Below are positions 46,636 to 58,137 of a stretch of 64,000 nucleotides of DNA, piece after piece. The DNA is from Enterobacter cloacae complex sp. R_G8. Lineage in GTDB: Bacteria > Pseudomonadota > Gammaproteobacteria > Enterobacterales > Enterobacteriaceae. The stretch lies in contig NZ_CP102246.1 in assembly GCF_024599795.1 (NCBI RefSeq), positions 3,782,001-3,846,000 on the forward strand, given 5' to 3'. Within the stretch, counting starts at the first letter, position 1. Every line of letters starts with the position of its first letter. The notes beneath the pieces were generated by a model that was not told the DNA's origin, did not search any database, and worked only from the letters and a program-made list of their open reading frames with translations. The translations under genes and the position numbers were made by a program.

Positions 46636-48204
46636 ATGACGAAAAAATTGCTGCCGTTACTGGTGCTGGCTGCGCTTTCCGGCGCGGCGCACGCCGCCAC
46701 GCCCTCCAACACGCTGGTTGTCGCCCAGGGCCTGGATGACATTGTGAGCCTCGACCCGGCAGAAGCCAACGAGCTCTCCAGCATCCAGACCGTGCCGAGC
46801 CTGTATCAGCGCCTGGTACAGCCGGACCGCGATAACCCGGAAAAAATTACCCCGATTCTGGCGGAAAGCTGGGACGCCGACGCGGCAGCAAAAACCCTGA
46901 CCATCAAGCTCAAGCCCGATGCCAAATTTGCCTCCGGCAACCCGCTACGCCCGGAAGACGTGATCTTCTCGTATACCCGCGCCGTGACGCTGAACAAATC
47001 CCCGGCCTTTATCCTCAACGTGCTGGGCTGGGAGGCGAGCAACATCGCCAGCCAGCTGAAAAAAGTGGATGACCACACCGTGCAGCTCCACTGGACAGCG
47101 GACGTCAGCCCTGCCGTGGCGTTGAATATTCTCTCCACGCCGATTGCCTCTATCGTGGATGAGAAGCAGGTGGCGGCCAACGTGAAAGATAACGACTTTG
47201 GCAACGCGTGGCTGAAAATGCACTCAGCGGGCAGCGGCGCGTTCAAAATGCGCGTCTATCAACCGCATCAGGCTATCGTGCTGGAAGCCAACGACTCCGC
47301 CCCCGGCGGTGCGCCAAAGCTGAAAAGCATCATTATTAAAAACGTCCCCGATCCGGCTTCACGCCGCCTGCTGATCCAGCAGGGTGATGCCGACGTGGCG
47401 CGCGATCTGGGTGCAGACCAGATTAGCGCGCTCGAGGGCAAGCCGGGCGTGAAGGTGCTGAGCATCCCGTCCGCCGAGCAGAATTACCTGGTGTTTAACA
47501 CCGGCAATAGCGCCAACCCGCTGTTAAATAACCCGGCCTTCTGGGAGGCGGCGCGCTGGCTGGTAGACTATGACGGCATCACCAAAAACCTGCTCAAAGG
47601 CCAGTATTTTGTTCATCAGAGTTTCCTGCCGGTCGGCCTGCCGGGCGCGCTGGAAGACAATCCGTTTAAATTTGACCCGGCGAAAGCGAAAGCAATCCTC
47701 GGGAAAGCGGGCATTAAAGACGCGCACTTCACCCTGGACGTGGAGAACAAGGCGCCGTTTATCACCATCGCCCAGTCGATGCAGGCGAGCTTCGCGCAGG
47801 GCGGCGTGAAGGTGGATCTGCTGCCCGCAGCGGGTAGCCAGGTGTACGCCCGCGTGCGTGCGAAACAGCATCAGGCGGCCATTCGTCTGTGGATCCCGGA
47901 CTACTTCGATGCACACTCCAACGCCAGCGCCTTCGCATGGAACGACGAAAAATCCAGCACCGTGGCCGGACTTAACGGCTGGAAAATTCCGGAGCTGAAC
48001 AAGGCTACGCTGGCGGCGGTTGCCGAGCCGGATCCAGCAAAACGTCTGGATCTGTACAAGAAGATGCAGGAACAGTTACAGCATAACTCGCCGTACGTGT
48101 TCGTTGACCAGGGCAAAACCCAGATTGTGGTGCGCGATAACGTGAAGGGGTATCAGCAGGGGCTGAACGCGGATATGGTCTGGTACGATCGCGTTACGAA
48201 GTAG
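46636..48204 (+). CDS. ABC transporter substrate-binding protein, family 5 (peptide/nickel type)
   Basis: The 522-residue protein has a signal peptide ending in GAAHA near residue 21. The mature part fits SBP_bac_5: LDPAEANELSSIQTVPSLYQ, the ILAESWDADAAAKTLTIKL motif, and FSYTRAVTLNKSPAF. It would bind a peptide or similar solute in the periplasm for the two permeases and two ATPases encoded next. The ligand is not evident. A GGGAGAGGG palindrome lies between this gene and the first permease gene, a place where such elements often reduce downstream expression. Confidence 0.86.
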   Translation: MTKKLLPLLVLAALSGAAHAATPSNTLVVAQGLDDIVSLDPAEANELSSIQTVPSLYQRLVQPDRDNPEKITPILAESWDADAAAKTLTIKLKPDAKFASGNPLRPEDVIFSYTRAVTLNKSPAFILNVLGWEASNIASQLKKVDDHTVQLHWTADVSPAVALNILSTPIASIVDEKQVAANVKDNDFGNAWLKMHSAGSGAFKMRVYQPHQAIVLEANDSAPGGAPKLKSIIIKNVPDPASRRLLIQQGDADVARDLGADQISALEGKPGVKVLSIPSAEQNYLVFNTGNSANPLLNNPAFWEAARWLVDYDGITKNLLKGQYFVHQSFLPVGLPGALEDNPFKFDPAKAKAILGKAGIKDAHFTLDVENKAPFITIAQSMQASFAQGGVKVDLLPAAGSQVYARVRAKQHQAAIRLWIPDYFDAHSNASAFAWNDEKSSTVAGLNGWKIPELNKATLAAVAEPDPAKRLDLYKKMQEQLQHNSPYVFVDQGKTQIVVRDNVKGYQQGLNADMVWYDRVTK

Positions 48205-48211
48205 CTTTTCC

Positions 48212-48232
48212 CCCTCTCCCTGTGGGAGAGGG
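48212..48232 (+). repeat. Intergenic palindrome, GGGAGAGGG family, copy 6 (short form)
   Basis: CCCTCTCCC and GGGAGAGGG with a 3-base loop start 8 bases after the binding-protein stop. The long tail seen in other copies is missing. Confidence 0.78.
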
Positions 48233-48269
48233 AGCCGTCCGTGCATGTTTTCAGGATAACGGTTTTCCC

Positions 48270-49283
48270 ATGCCACATCTTTCCACCCGCGTGCTTCAGG
48301 GTCTGCTCACCCTGCTGCTCACGCTGTTCGGGCTGCTGCTCGTCACGTTTGCGCTCTCTGCCTTTTCCCCGGTCGATCGTGTATTGCAGATCGTCGGCGA
48401 TCACGCCAGCCAGTCAACCTACAATCAGGTTCGCCACCAGCTCGGGCTGGATCGGCCCCTGCCCGTGCAGTTCTGGCACTATCTGCAAAACCTCGCCCAC
48501 GGTGATTTAGGCACGGCCAGCGCCACCGGACAGCCGGTACTGCAGGATCTGCTGCACGCCTTTCCCGCCACGCTCGAACTGGCAACCCTGGCGCTGATTA
48601 TCGGTACCGTACTAGGCGTGATTGCCGGGGTGTTGTGCGCCCGCTACGCCGGATCGCCGCTCGATTTAGCCCTTCGCACGCTCACCCTGCTCGGCAACTC
48701 GGTGCCGATTTTCTGGCTCGGGCTGCTGATGCTGGCCCTGTTCTACGCGAAGCTGCAGTGGAGTGCGGGTCCCGGCAGGCTGGACGACATCTGGCAGTTT
48801 ACCGTGGAGCCGAGGACCGGCTTTGCGCTGGTGGATACCTGGCTTTCCGGCGACCGGGAGGCATTTCGTAATGCCATAAGCCATCTGGTACTGCCGGTGC
48901 TGCTGCTGGCGTACTACTCGCTGGCAAGTATCACCCGCCTGACGCGCTCCGCCTGTCTGAGCGAGATGAACAAAGAGTACATTCTGCTCGCCCGCGCCAA
49001 AGGGGCCGGGGAGATGAGCATCCTGCTGCGACACGTGCTGCCCAACATACGCAGTACGCTGCTGACGGTCATCGCACTGGCCTACACCAGCATGCTGGAG
49101 GGCGCGGTATTAACCGAAACCGTCTTCTCGTGGCCGGGCATCGGGCGCTACCTCACCACCGCCCTGTTCGCCGGCGATACCACCGCGGTGATGGGCGGTA
49201 CGCTGCTGACTGGCGTCTGCTTTGTGCTGATCAATAACCTTACCGACCTGCTTGTGCGGGCGACCGATCCCAGGGTGCGCTGA
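48270..49283 (+). CDS. ABC transporter permease, DppB/OppB type
   Basis: The 337-residue permease starts at the ATG at 48270; the open frame reaches 48222 through the palindrome. It has six membrane helices with the family segments HYLQNLAHGDLGTASATGQPV (periplasmic part) and SITRLTRSACLSEMNKEYILLARAKG, the EAA-like coupling loop near residues 220-250. It pairs with the following permease. Its stop overlaps the next start by one base. Confidence 0.88.
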   Translation: MPHLSTRVLQGLLTLLLTLFGLLLVTFALSAFSPVDRVLQIVGDHASQSTYNQVRHQLGLDRPLPVQFWHYLQNLAHGDLGTASATGQPVLQDLLHAFPATLELATLALIIGTVLGVIAGVLCARYAGSPLDLALRTLTLLGNSVPIFWLGLLMLALFYAKLQWSAGPGRLDDIWQFTVEPRTGFALVDTWLSGDREAFRNAISHLVLPVLLLAYYSLASITRLTRSACLSEMNKEYILLARAKGAGEMSILLRHVLPNIRSTLLTVIALAYTSMLEGAVLTETVFSWPGIGRYLTTALFAGDTTAVMGGTLLTGVCFVLINNLTDLLVRATDPRVR

Positions 49284-50116
49284 TGCCGTTCTCTATTTTC
49301 TTACGCCGCCTGCGCCGCTCCCCCGCCGCCTTTTGCGGACTGATTGCCATCGCGCTGCTGGTGCTGATCGCCCTTTTCGCGCCGTGGCTTGCGCCGCTTG
49401 ATCCCAACTGGCAGGACGCCGCCGCGCGCCTGCAGGCACCGAACGGCCAGCACTGGCTGGGGACCGACAGCTACGGGCGGGATCTGCTCTCGCGTTTAAT
49501 TTACGGCACCCGTCCGGCGCTGGGGCTGGTGGCTTTAGTCACCGTGATCACCCTGCCCGCCGGTCTGCTGGTGGGGATTTTGTCCGGCTACTACGGCGGC
49601 TGGCTGGAGCGCATTCTGATGCGCTTTACCGACGTGGTGATGTCGATGCCGCGCCTGATCCTCGCCTTCGCGTTTGTGGCGATGCTCGGCCCCGGCCTGG
49701 TTAACGGCGCGCTGGCGCTGGCCTTAACCACCTGGCCGGCCTACGCGCGTCAGGCGCGGAGTGAAATTCAGCGCCTGCGCCACAGCGATTATCTGGCCGC
49801 CGCCGAGATGATGGGCATTCGCGGCCTGCGGCTGCTGGTGGGTCATATTCTTCCGTTGTGCCTGCCCTCGGCGATTGTGCGTTTAGCGCTGGATCTGGCG
49901 GGGATTATTCTGGCCGCCGCCGGGCTGGGTTTCCTTGGCCTCGGCGCCCGTCCGCCAATGGCCGAATGGGGGGCGATGATTGCTGACGGTATGCAGGTGA
50001 TTTTCGACCAGTGGTGGATTGCCGCCATTCCGGGCGGCGCGATCCTGTTCGCCAGCCTGGCCTTTAACCTGCTGGGCGATGGCCTGCGTGATGTACTGGA
50101 GCCGCAACATGACTGA
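49283..50116 (+). CDS. ABC transporter permease, DppC/OppC type
   Basis: The 277-residue permease carries the LAPLDPNWQDAAARLQAPNG and HWLGTDSYGRDLLSRLIYGT motif typical of DppC/OppC proteins, at about residues 35-75. The coupling loop is IQRLRHSDYLAAAEMMGIRG. Five to six membrane helices are visible. Both ends overlap neighbouring genes, showing a coupled operon. Confidence 0.9.
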   Translation: MPFSIFLRRLRRSPAAFCGLIAIALLVLIALFAPWLAPLDPNWQDAAARLQAPNGQHWLGTDSYGRDLLSRLIYGTRPALGLVALVTVITLPAGLLVGILSGYYGGWLERILMRFTDVVMSMPRLILAFAFVAMLGPGLVNGALALALTTWPAYARQARSEIQRLRHSDYLAAAEMMGIRGLRLLVGHILPLCLPSAIVRLALDLAGIILAAAGLGFLGLGARPPMAEWGAMIADGMQVIFDQWWIAAIPGGAILFASLAFNLLGDGLRDVLEPQHD

Positions 50117-50945
50117 ACAACGCGTCATCGTCGATGCGCTGACTATCGACTACCCCGCCGCCCGCGTGGTCAATAACCTGAGCTTTACGTTAGGCAACGA
50201 GCGGCTGGCGCTGGTGGGCGAATCCGGCTCGGGCAAATCGATGTCAGCCCGCGCCCTGATGGGGCTGGTACGTAAGCCCGGCGTAGTGAGTGCCCGGCAG
50301 CTTAACGTGCTGGGCAACAATGTGCTGACGATGAATACCCGCCGCTGGCAGGCGCTACGCGGCAACGGCATTGCGATGGTATTGCAGGATCCCCGTTATG
50401 CCCTCAACCCGGTGAAAAGCATTTTTGCCCAGCTTGACGAGGCGCTGACCTTGCATCAGCGCCTGCCCCGTGCAGAGCGCGTGGCGCGCATTCATGACAT
50501 TGTTCGCGCCGTCGGGCTGAGTGAAAACGTGCTGGCGCGTTATCCCGGTGAACTCTCTGGCGGCATGGGCCAGCGGGTAATGATCGCCATGGCGCTGATC
50601 AACAACCCACAGGTGCTGATTGCCGATGAACCCACCTCGGCGCTGGACGCGCGCCTGCGCAACCAGATCCTCGAATTGCTGGTACAGCAGTGCGAAGCCC
50701 GGCAGATGGCGATGCTGCTCATCAGCCACGACCTGCCGCTGGTGGCAGAGCACTGCGACCGCGTGCTGGTGATGTATCAGGGCGAGAAGGTCGATGAGAT
50801 GGCGGCAAGCCAGCTTTCGCAGGCGACGCATCCCTACACGCGCACCCTGTGGACCTGCCGGCCAAACGCCGACACGTACGGCCAGATGCTGCCAACGCTC
50901 GACCGCACGCAGCCCTGGAAGGAGGCAAACAATGGCCCTCGTTGA
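50109..50945 (+). CDS. ABC transporter ATPase, DppD/NikD type
   Basis: The start at 50109 (MTEQRVIVDALTIDYP) overlaps the upstream stop by 8 bases and gives 278 residues. Walker A is GESGSGKSM, the signature is LSGGMGQRVMIAMAL and Walker B is LIADEPTSALDA. The signature SGGMGQR is typical of peptide/nickel importers of this class. The C-terminal oligopeptide-transporter tail (HPYTRTLWTCRPN) is present. It works with the next ATPase as a heterodimer. Confidence 0.9.
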   Translation: MTEQRVIVDALTIDYPAARVVNNLSFTLGNERLALVGESGSGKSMSARALMGLVRKPGVVSARQLNVLGNNVLTMNTRRWQALRGNGIAMVLQDPRYALNPVKSIFAQLDEALTLHQRLPRAERVARIHDIVRAVGLSENVLARYPGELSGGMGQRVMIAMALINNPQVLIADEPTSALDARLRNQILELLVQQCEARQMAMLLISHDLPLVAEHCDRVLVMYQGEKVDEMAASQLSQATHPYTRTLWTCRPNADTYGQMLPTLDRTQPWKEANNGPR

Positions 50946-51636
50946 CGTCAATCAGCTTCAGGTCACCTTCGGTGAGAAAACGGCGGTGTCCGGTGCCCGT
51001 TTTACCATCGAAAAAGGCGAAACGTTCAGTCTGATCGGTGGCTCCGGCTGCGGTAAATCGACCCTGTTGCGCGTGCTGGCGGGGCTGCAGCGCGAGTGGC
51101 GCGGAAGTCTCTCTCTGTTGGGCGAAACAATACAGCCAGGGCAGCGTTTTACCGGCCCGCTGCGCCGCAACGTGCAGATGGTGTTTCAGGATCCGTGGGC
51201 CTCGCTGCACCCGAACCACACGCTGTTGCGCACGCTGTCGGAGCCGCTGAAAATCCACGGCGAGACGCAGATTGCACAGAAAGTGGCGGATGCGCTACAG
51301 CAGGTGGGGTTATCCGCCGATGCGGGTAAGCGCTACCCGCACCAGCTTTCCGGCGGCCAGCGTCAGCGCGTGGCGATAGCCCGTGCGCTGCTGTTGCGCC
51401 CGCAGCTACTCCTGCTGGACGAACCAACCACGGCGCTGGATATGTCGGTGCAGGCAGAAATTTTGAATCTGCTCAACCGCCTGAAAGCCGAGCACGGCAT
51501 GACCTATCTGCTGGTCAGCCACGATGCGGACGTGATTGCGCATATGTCCGACCGGGCGGCGTTTATGGCGCACGGGGAGATCCAGCGGGTGTTTGATCGG
51601 GAGGCGATGTTAAGGGGTGAGCACAGGATGGGGTAA
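50932..51636 (+). CDS. ABC transporter ATPase, DppF/NikE type
   Basis: The start at 50932 (MALVDVNQLQVTFG) overlaps the upstream gene by 14 bases and gives 234 residues. Walker A is GGSGCGKST, the signature LSGGQRQRVAIARAL and Walker B LLLDEPTTALDM. It is shorter than usual DppF (about 330) because it lacks the long C-terminal extension, which is also the case for NikE-like proteins. It is the last gene of the importer. Confidence 0.88.
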   Translation: MALVDVNQLQVTFGEKTAVSGARFTIEKGETFSLIGGSGCGKSTLLRVLAGLQREWRGSLSLLGETIQPGQRFTGPLRRNVQMVFQDPWASLHPNHTLLRTLSEPLKIHGETQIAQKVADALQQVGLSADAGKRYPHQLSGGQRQRVAIARALLLRPQLLLLDEPTTALDMSVQAEILNLLNRLKAEHGMTYLLVSHDADVIAHMSDRAAFMAHGEIQRVFDREAMLRGEHRMG

Positions 51637-51671
51637 CCCGTGCGGCGGCGAGCGCCGAACGGGTTTTCCAG

Positions 51672-51699
51672 GCCGGGTAAGGCGCAGCCGCCACCCGGC
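51672..51699. repeat. REP element
   Basis: A typical palindromic unit GCCGGGTAAGGCG...CGCCACCCGGC lies between the convergent ABC operon and the cold-shock-domain gene. Confidence 0.85.
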
Positions 51700-51705
51700 A
51701 AACAA

Positions 51706-52179
51706 TTACTTCAGCAGCTTCACCGTAGCGTCGATATCGATTTCATCTTCGGTAAAAATCAGCGTGGTGTTCTGGAAGGTGGTGATCGCCAGCTTCTTCA
51801 CCGTGCGCATTTCGCCCGGCTTTTTGTCGGATTTCGGTTTGATGTTGTTCATCAGCAGCCCGACCGACAGCACCGCGTTCTCTTTGTCGATGCCCGTATC
51901 CGCAGGCTCTTCTTCGCTAAACACCACGAAGGATTTGATGGAGGTGAGCTTCACGCGCTCGCCGGCAATATAGAGGTGTTTACTTTCCGGGATCACCTTC
52001 ACCGCATAGGCGGAAAGGCCTTTGTTGTTGGTGGTTGGCTCAAAGGTCACCGCCGCGTCTTTCTTGATCAGATCAGGGTTGGCGACCTTAATCACATGAA
52101 AATAGCGGTTATCGCCGTTTTCATCTTTGATAAATCCAAAGCCTTTATCTTTAAACCACGTTGTGATTGTACCGTTCAT
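51706..52179 (-). CDS. Cold-shock-domain protein with a C-terminal extension
   Basis: The 157-residue product begins with a cold-shock domain: MNGTITTWFKDKGFGFIKDE contains the RNP1-like KGFGFI, and the RNP2 position reads YFHV instead of the usual VFVH. The domain ends near residue 65. The following about 90 residues are not part of classical Csp proteins; they contain SKHLYIAGERVKLTSIKSF and a strand-rich end. Classical Csp proteins have about 70 residues. The first domain should bind RNA or single-stranded DNA; the role of the extension is unknown. The gene is monocistronic. Confidence 0.8.
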   Translation of the reverse strand: MNGTITTWFKDKGFGFIKDENGDNRYFHVIKVANPDLIKKDAAVTFEPTTNNKGLSAYAVKVIPESKHLYIAGERVKLTSIKSFVVFSEEEPADTGIDKENAVLSVGLLMNNIKPKSDKKPGEMRTVKKLAITTFQNTTLIFTEDEIDIDATVKLLK

Positions 52180-52254
52180 CGCTGTTACCGCCTGTCAGAT
52201 CGTAATGACTAAAGTTTTGCAGCGCGCAGTGTAATGCACAATGGCGGAGGAGAC

Positions 52255-52283
52255 AAAAAAAAGCCCCTGCACGGGGGCAGGGG
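52255..52283 (-). terminator. Terminator of the bud operon
   Basis: A 7-base stem CCCCTGC/GCAGGGG (52264-52270 with 52277-52283) lies 28 bases past the budC stop. On the minus strand it is followed by a run of eight or more T residues. Confidence 0.9.
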
Positions 52284-52310
52284 AAAACTCATGTCAGAGC
52301 TTATTAGAAT

Positions 52311-54781
<2,471 letters not shown>

Positions 54782-54794
54782 GGTAGTTCTCCTG

Positions 54795-55577
54795 TTAGTT
54801 TTCGACGGAACGGATCGCTGCATCAAGATTGCTGGGGTGAAGGTTGGCCTGTAAAAACGCGCTGTCGGCGGGCAGATCGATCATCAGCTTGTGTATTTCG
54901 CCAAAGGTGAGCACGCCGCTCTCCAGCTGGTAATCCAGCAGATGTCCCCCGCCCTGACGGTCGTCGGTGATGAAATGTTCGTGATAACCGGCCACGTTAA
55001 TGCCCTGCATATGCTGCGGCGTGCGGAACCCGACCAGCACCCCTTCGCGCTGGTTGAAGCGGAACACCGGCTGGTCGTCCAGCACGTCGGTCATCGCCCG
55101 GTATGGCGGCGTCTGACGCGGTACGGTACGGGTGTGGGCGTGGCGGAAGTTGCCGTCGATGCGCAGCGCGCAGAACAGGTTATCGGAGGGGATTTGCTGG
55201 TCGATCACGTCGTGGATCTGCTGACGACTGACCGGCGCATCAAAGGTTTTACGGTACTGCGGCTGGAACCAGGTCATCACCGCGAACGGCGTTTTCTGCT
55301 CTGGCTTCGCGGCGCGGGCGCTGCCGTCGGCGCGCAGCTGGTACACCTGGCTGCTGAAGGCAATCATTTCGCCGTCCAGCTCGTTGAAGGTGCCCAGACC
55401 AAAATCACCATGTGCCAGCAGATCGGCGATGGTGGTGTCCCCCTCGTACACGCCGCTTAGCAGGGCGCTCATTAGCGATGTCTGATAGATCACGCTGTCA
55501 GGATGCTTAGCGGAGAACCCGCGCAGGGTCTCGCATAAACTGGCCTCACAGTCGCAGGCAGATGAGTGCATCATCAT
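54795..55577 (-). CDS. budA: Acetolactate decarboxylase BudA
   Basis: The start is one of three consecutive ATGs from 55577; AGAGGA just upstream supports the first, giving 260 residues as in Enterobacter BudA. An ATG at 55592 is in frame. The zinc-site histidines lie in the C-terminal [20 protein letters not shown], in line with the family HxH...H pattern. It decarboxylates acetolactate to acetoin. First of budABC, divergent from budR. Confidence 0.96.
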   Translation of the reverse strand: MMMHSSACDCEASLCETLRGFSAKHPDSVIYQTSLMSALLSGVYEGDTTIADLLAHGDFGLGTFNELDGEMIAFSSQVYQLRADGSARAAKPEQKTPFAVMTWFQPQYRKTFDAPVSRQQIHDVIDQQIPSDNLFCALRIDGNFRHAHTRTVPRQTPPYRAMTDVLDDQPVFRFNQREGVLVGFRTPQHMQGINVAGYHEHFITDDRQGGGHLLDYQLESGVLTFGEIHKLMIDLPADSAFLQANLHPSNLDAAIRSVEN

Positions 55578-55594
55578 GCTCGTCCTCTTCAACT

Positions 55595-55615
55595 TTATTT
55601 AGAAAGGTTAAATAA
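55595..55615. promoter_or_regulatory. Candidate LysR-type operator, budA / budR
   Basis: TTATTTA and TAAATAA form a perfect 7-base inverted repeat with a 7-base spacer between the divergent budA and budR starts. This AT-rich interrupted dyad fits LysR-family binding sites. Confidence 0.5.
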
Positions 55616-55679
55616 ATGTTGACCCGATTCAGCAGAGAGTTCCAATATAGAATTCATGCTGGTTTGAGACGTTTTAGAT

Positions 55680-56561
55680 ATGGAACTTCGTTATCTGCGG
55701 TATTTTGTCGCGGTTGCACGCGAGCGACACTTCACCAGGGCGGCCGAAGCGCTGGGTATTTCACAGCCTCCTCTGAGTCAGCAGATCAAACGGCTCGAAG
55801 AGGAAGTGGGCACGCCGCTGTTCAGACGCCTGACGCGGGGCGTAGAGCTAACCGAAGCGGGAGAAGCCTTCTACGAGGACGCCTGTAAGATCCTGGCGCT
55901 GAGCGACGCCGCGCTGGAGAAAGCCCGGGGCATCGCGCGCGGTCTGAACGGTAACCTGTCGATTGGCATTACCAGTTCAGATGCTTTTCATCCCAAAATT
56001 TTCACGCTCATTCGTCAGTTTCAGGTACAGAACATGGCGGTGCAGGTACACCAGGTGGAGGCCAATATGTCTTCGCTGACAGCGATGCTGGCGGAGGGGG
56101 AACTGGATATTGCCTTCGTGCGCCTGCCGTGCGAGAGCAGCAAGGCGTTCGAGTTAAAGATCCTTGACCGGGAACCGATGGTGGTGGCGCTGCATCGCGA
56201 CCATCCGCTCGCAACAAGCGGCGATCTGGCGCTGGAGCAGCTCCGGGATACGCCAGTGGTGTTGTTCCCGCAGGAGGTCGCGCCCGGCCTGTTCGACCGG
56301 GTTTACAGCTGCTGCGAACGGGCCGGGATCGACGTGCAGCACGCGCTGCAGTCGTCACAGCTTTCGTCCTCCCTGAGCATGGTCTCCGCCGGTGGCGGCT
56401 TCGCGCTGGTGCCGAAATCGATGGCGGCCATTTCTCCGCCGAATGTCACCTATCATGCGTTGAGCTCACCCGAGCTTTATACGGATATCGCGCTCTGCTG
56501 GCGACGCTTTGAACGCTCGCGGACGGTGAAGCGGTTCTTGACGATGATAAGCGAGGAGTAG
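55680..56561 (+). CDS. budR: LysR-family regulator of the bud operon, BudR/AlsR type
   Basis: The 293-residue LysR regulator has the N-terminal helix-turn-helix in RHFTRAAEALGISQPPLSQQ (about 18-37), then LEEEVGTPLFRRLTRGVELT. The C-terminal effector domain spans about 90-290. It matches BudR of Klebsiella, which activates budABC in response to acetate and low pH. Divergent position next to budA supports this. It could be called alsR in other annotations. Confidence 0.9.
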   Translation: MELRYLRYFVAVARERHFTRAAEALGISQPPLSQQIKRLEEEVGTPLFRRLTRGVELTEAGEAFYEDACKILALSDAALEKARGIARGLNGNLSIGITSSDAFHPKIFTLIRQFQVQNMAVQVHQVEANMSSLTAMLAEGELDIAFVRLPCESSKAFELKILDREPMVVALHRDHPLATSGDLALEQLRDTPVVLFPQEVAPGLFDRVYSCCERAGIDVQHALQSSQLSSSLSMVSAGGGFALVPKSMAAISPPNVTYHALSSPELYTDIALCWRRFERSRTVKRFLTMISEE

Positions 56562-56589
56562 CGGCCGGTTTGGTTGGTGGTTTTTGTAG

Positions 56590-56617
56590 GCCGGATAAGG
56601 CGTAGCCGCCATCCGGC
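56590..56617. repeat. REP element
   Basis: A palindromic unit GCCGGATAAGGCG...CGCCATCCGGC of the E. coli REP type lies between the convergent budR and cupin genes. Confidence 0.88.
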
Positions 56618-56633
56618 AAGACAGTTTCTGGCG

Positions 56634-56996
56634 TCAAATCCAGACATCATTCTCGGCGGTGCGTTCCCCGCCTTCGTGCCCGGTATTAAGGACGCCGCAA
56701 GGTTCTATCATCATCATTTTTACCGTCCCCTCTGCAGAGGTTTTGTGCTCTACACCTTTTGGCACCACGTACAGTTCCCCCGGATTGACGAGCACATGCC
56801 CGTCACGAAAATCAATACGTAACACACCCTCGACAACGATGAATGCTTCATCGGTTTCAGGATGCGAGTGCCATATAAAATCTCCCTCAATTTTCACAAT
56901 CTTAAACTGATAGTCATTCATCTGTGCGATGACTTTCGGCTGCCAGTGCGCGTCAAAGAGGGAAAATTTATGTTCCAGATTAACAGGTTGATACAT
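56634..56996 (-). CDS. Cupin-domain protein
   Basis: The 120-residue single-cupin protein has the first cupin motif GDFIWHSHPETDEAFIVVEG (G-x5-H-x-H-x4-E-x6-G, residues about 38-57) and the second motif PGELYVVPKGVEHKT. These give a three-His/one-Glu metal site. It would be a small metal-dependent enzyme or sensor of unknown substrate. It lies 75 bases after an AraC-type regulator on the same strand and may be co-transcribed with it. Confidence 0.82.
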   Translation of the reverse strand: MYQPVNLEHKFSLFDAHWQPKVIAQMNDYQFKIVKIEGDFIWHSHPETDEAFIVVEGVLRIDFRDGHVLVNPGELYVVPKGVEHKTSAEGTVKMMMIEPCGVLNTGHEGGERTAENDVWI

Positions 56997-57071
56997 GGTG
57001 ACACTCCCTATGGTTGAGAAGTCACCAGGATAGAGTAAGGCCGTTGCGCCAGTCTTGAACGATCGTGCAAC

Positions 57072-57899
57072 TCAGGCACGGCTGTTTTGAATGAATTTTT
57101 GCCAGCGTCCCGGCGAGATCCCCATCGTTTTTACAAACTGGCGAGTCATATGACTCTGGTCGGAAAACCCGGCTTCAACGGCAGCTTCAGCAAGCGACAG
57201 CCCCTTCTCTATCAAATGTCGGCAATATTCAAGACGGCGCATCGTTACATAGCGATACGGGCTTGTTCCGTACAGTGCGCGAAAATCCCGGCTCAGGCTC
57301 CAGCGATCCCTGCCGCTGACGGCGGATAATGTCTCCAGCGTAATGTTCTGGCTAAACTCGGTTTGTATATACTCGCGTGCACGCTCTGCGCGACGATAAT
57401 CGAATGCGCATCGTCGAACGCGTTGCCCTCCCACAATGGCCAGCGTGCTGGCCAGATCGTAGAGCGCATCCTCTTCTTCCAGCGTATCAACAGCTTCCTC
57501 TGGCGCTTTGAGCAGGGATTCCGTCGCCGCGAAAAGCCGGGGATCGGAGGAGATCCCGCCGGGAATAAACGGCAGCGGTTTTCCGCCCAGGATTTTCTGA
57601 ATTAACGCGGGATCGATATACAGCATCCGATACTGAAATCCGTCAGTCGTCCCCGCTTCTCCGTCATGCACTTCATCGGGATGCAGGACCATCGTCCCGC
57701 CCGGAAGGCTGTGTTGTTGGCTGCCCCGATAGTGAAAACTCTGTACCCCGGACAAGGTTCTGCCTATCGCGTAGGTGTCATGCCGATGTGGCTCATAGCC
57801 ATGCCCGCTGAAATACGCCTCAATGCGCTCTATCTTCCCTGGCGTTTGTGCAAATTTGACCCAGTCTTTGTTCTCTTTTTCGCTCGCCATATGTGCCAT
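57072..57899 (-). CDS. AraC-family transcriptional regulator
   Basis: The 275-residue regulator has an N-terminal cupin-like sensing domain (residues about 20-150: HRHDTYAIGRTLSGVQSF, LHPDEVHDGEAGT). The C-terminal double helix-turn-helix of about 100 residues shows ALYGTSPYRYVTMRRLEYCR and AVEAGFSDQSHMTRQFVKT, the AraC signature. The start may also be the in-frame ATG at 57890. Neither start has a clear ribosome site. The target is unknown; the cupin gene downstream is the nearest candidate. Confidence 0.85.
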   Translation of the reverse strand: MAHMASEKENKDWVKFAQTPGKIERIEAYFSGHGYEPHRHDTYAIGRTLSGVQSFHYRGSQQHSLPGGTMVLHPDEVHDGEAGTTDGFQYRMLYIDPALIQKILGGKPLPFIPGGISSDPRLFAATESLLKAPEEAVDTLEEEDALYDLASTLAIVGGQRVRRCAFDYRRAERAREYIQTEFSQNITLETLSAVSGRDRWSLSRDFRALYGTSPYRYVTMRRLEYCRHLIEKGLSLAEAAVEAGFSDQSHMTRQFVKTMGISPGRWQKFIQNSRA

Positions 57900-58137
57900 C
57901 TGATGCCAGTTGAGGGTAAGTCACACCATAAACGCAGGGGATGGTGTTTGGAAAGAGAGGAATGGCAGGGCTTTCTGGAAGGCGCCTCGCAAACCAGGAA
58001 GTAACCTTGTGTAATTCAGGATGGCGGCTTTTCATCACATCTTCATGGCCGTAAAGTGCCTGCGTTGCGGCACCACCGTAACCGGGGCCAGGAACCCACA
58101 AGCATGACGCGACATTTTTACCTGAAGAGGATGCTCA

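Noticed and set aside
57820..58101. Minus-strand frame of 93 codons between the AraC gene and the unknown 151-residue gene
   Set aside because: It overlaps the start of the AraC gene on the same strand, has no ribosome site, and its partly protein-like stretch matches nothing I know. It might be a remnant, but the evidence is insufficient.
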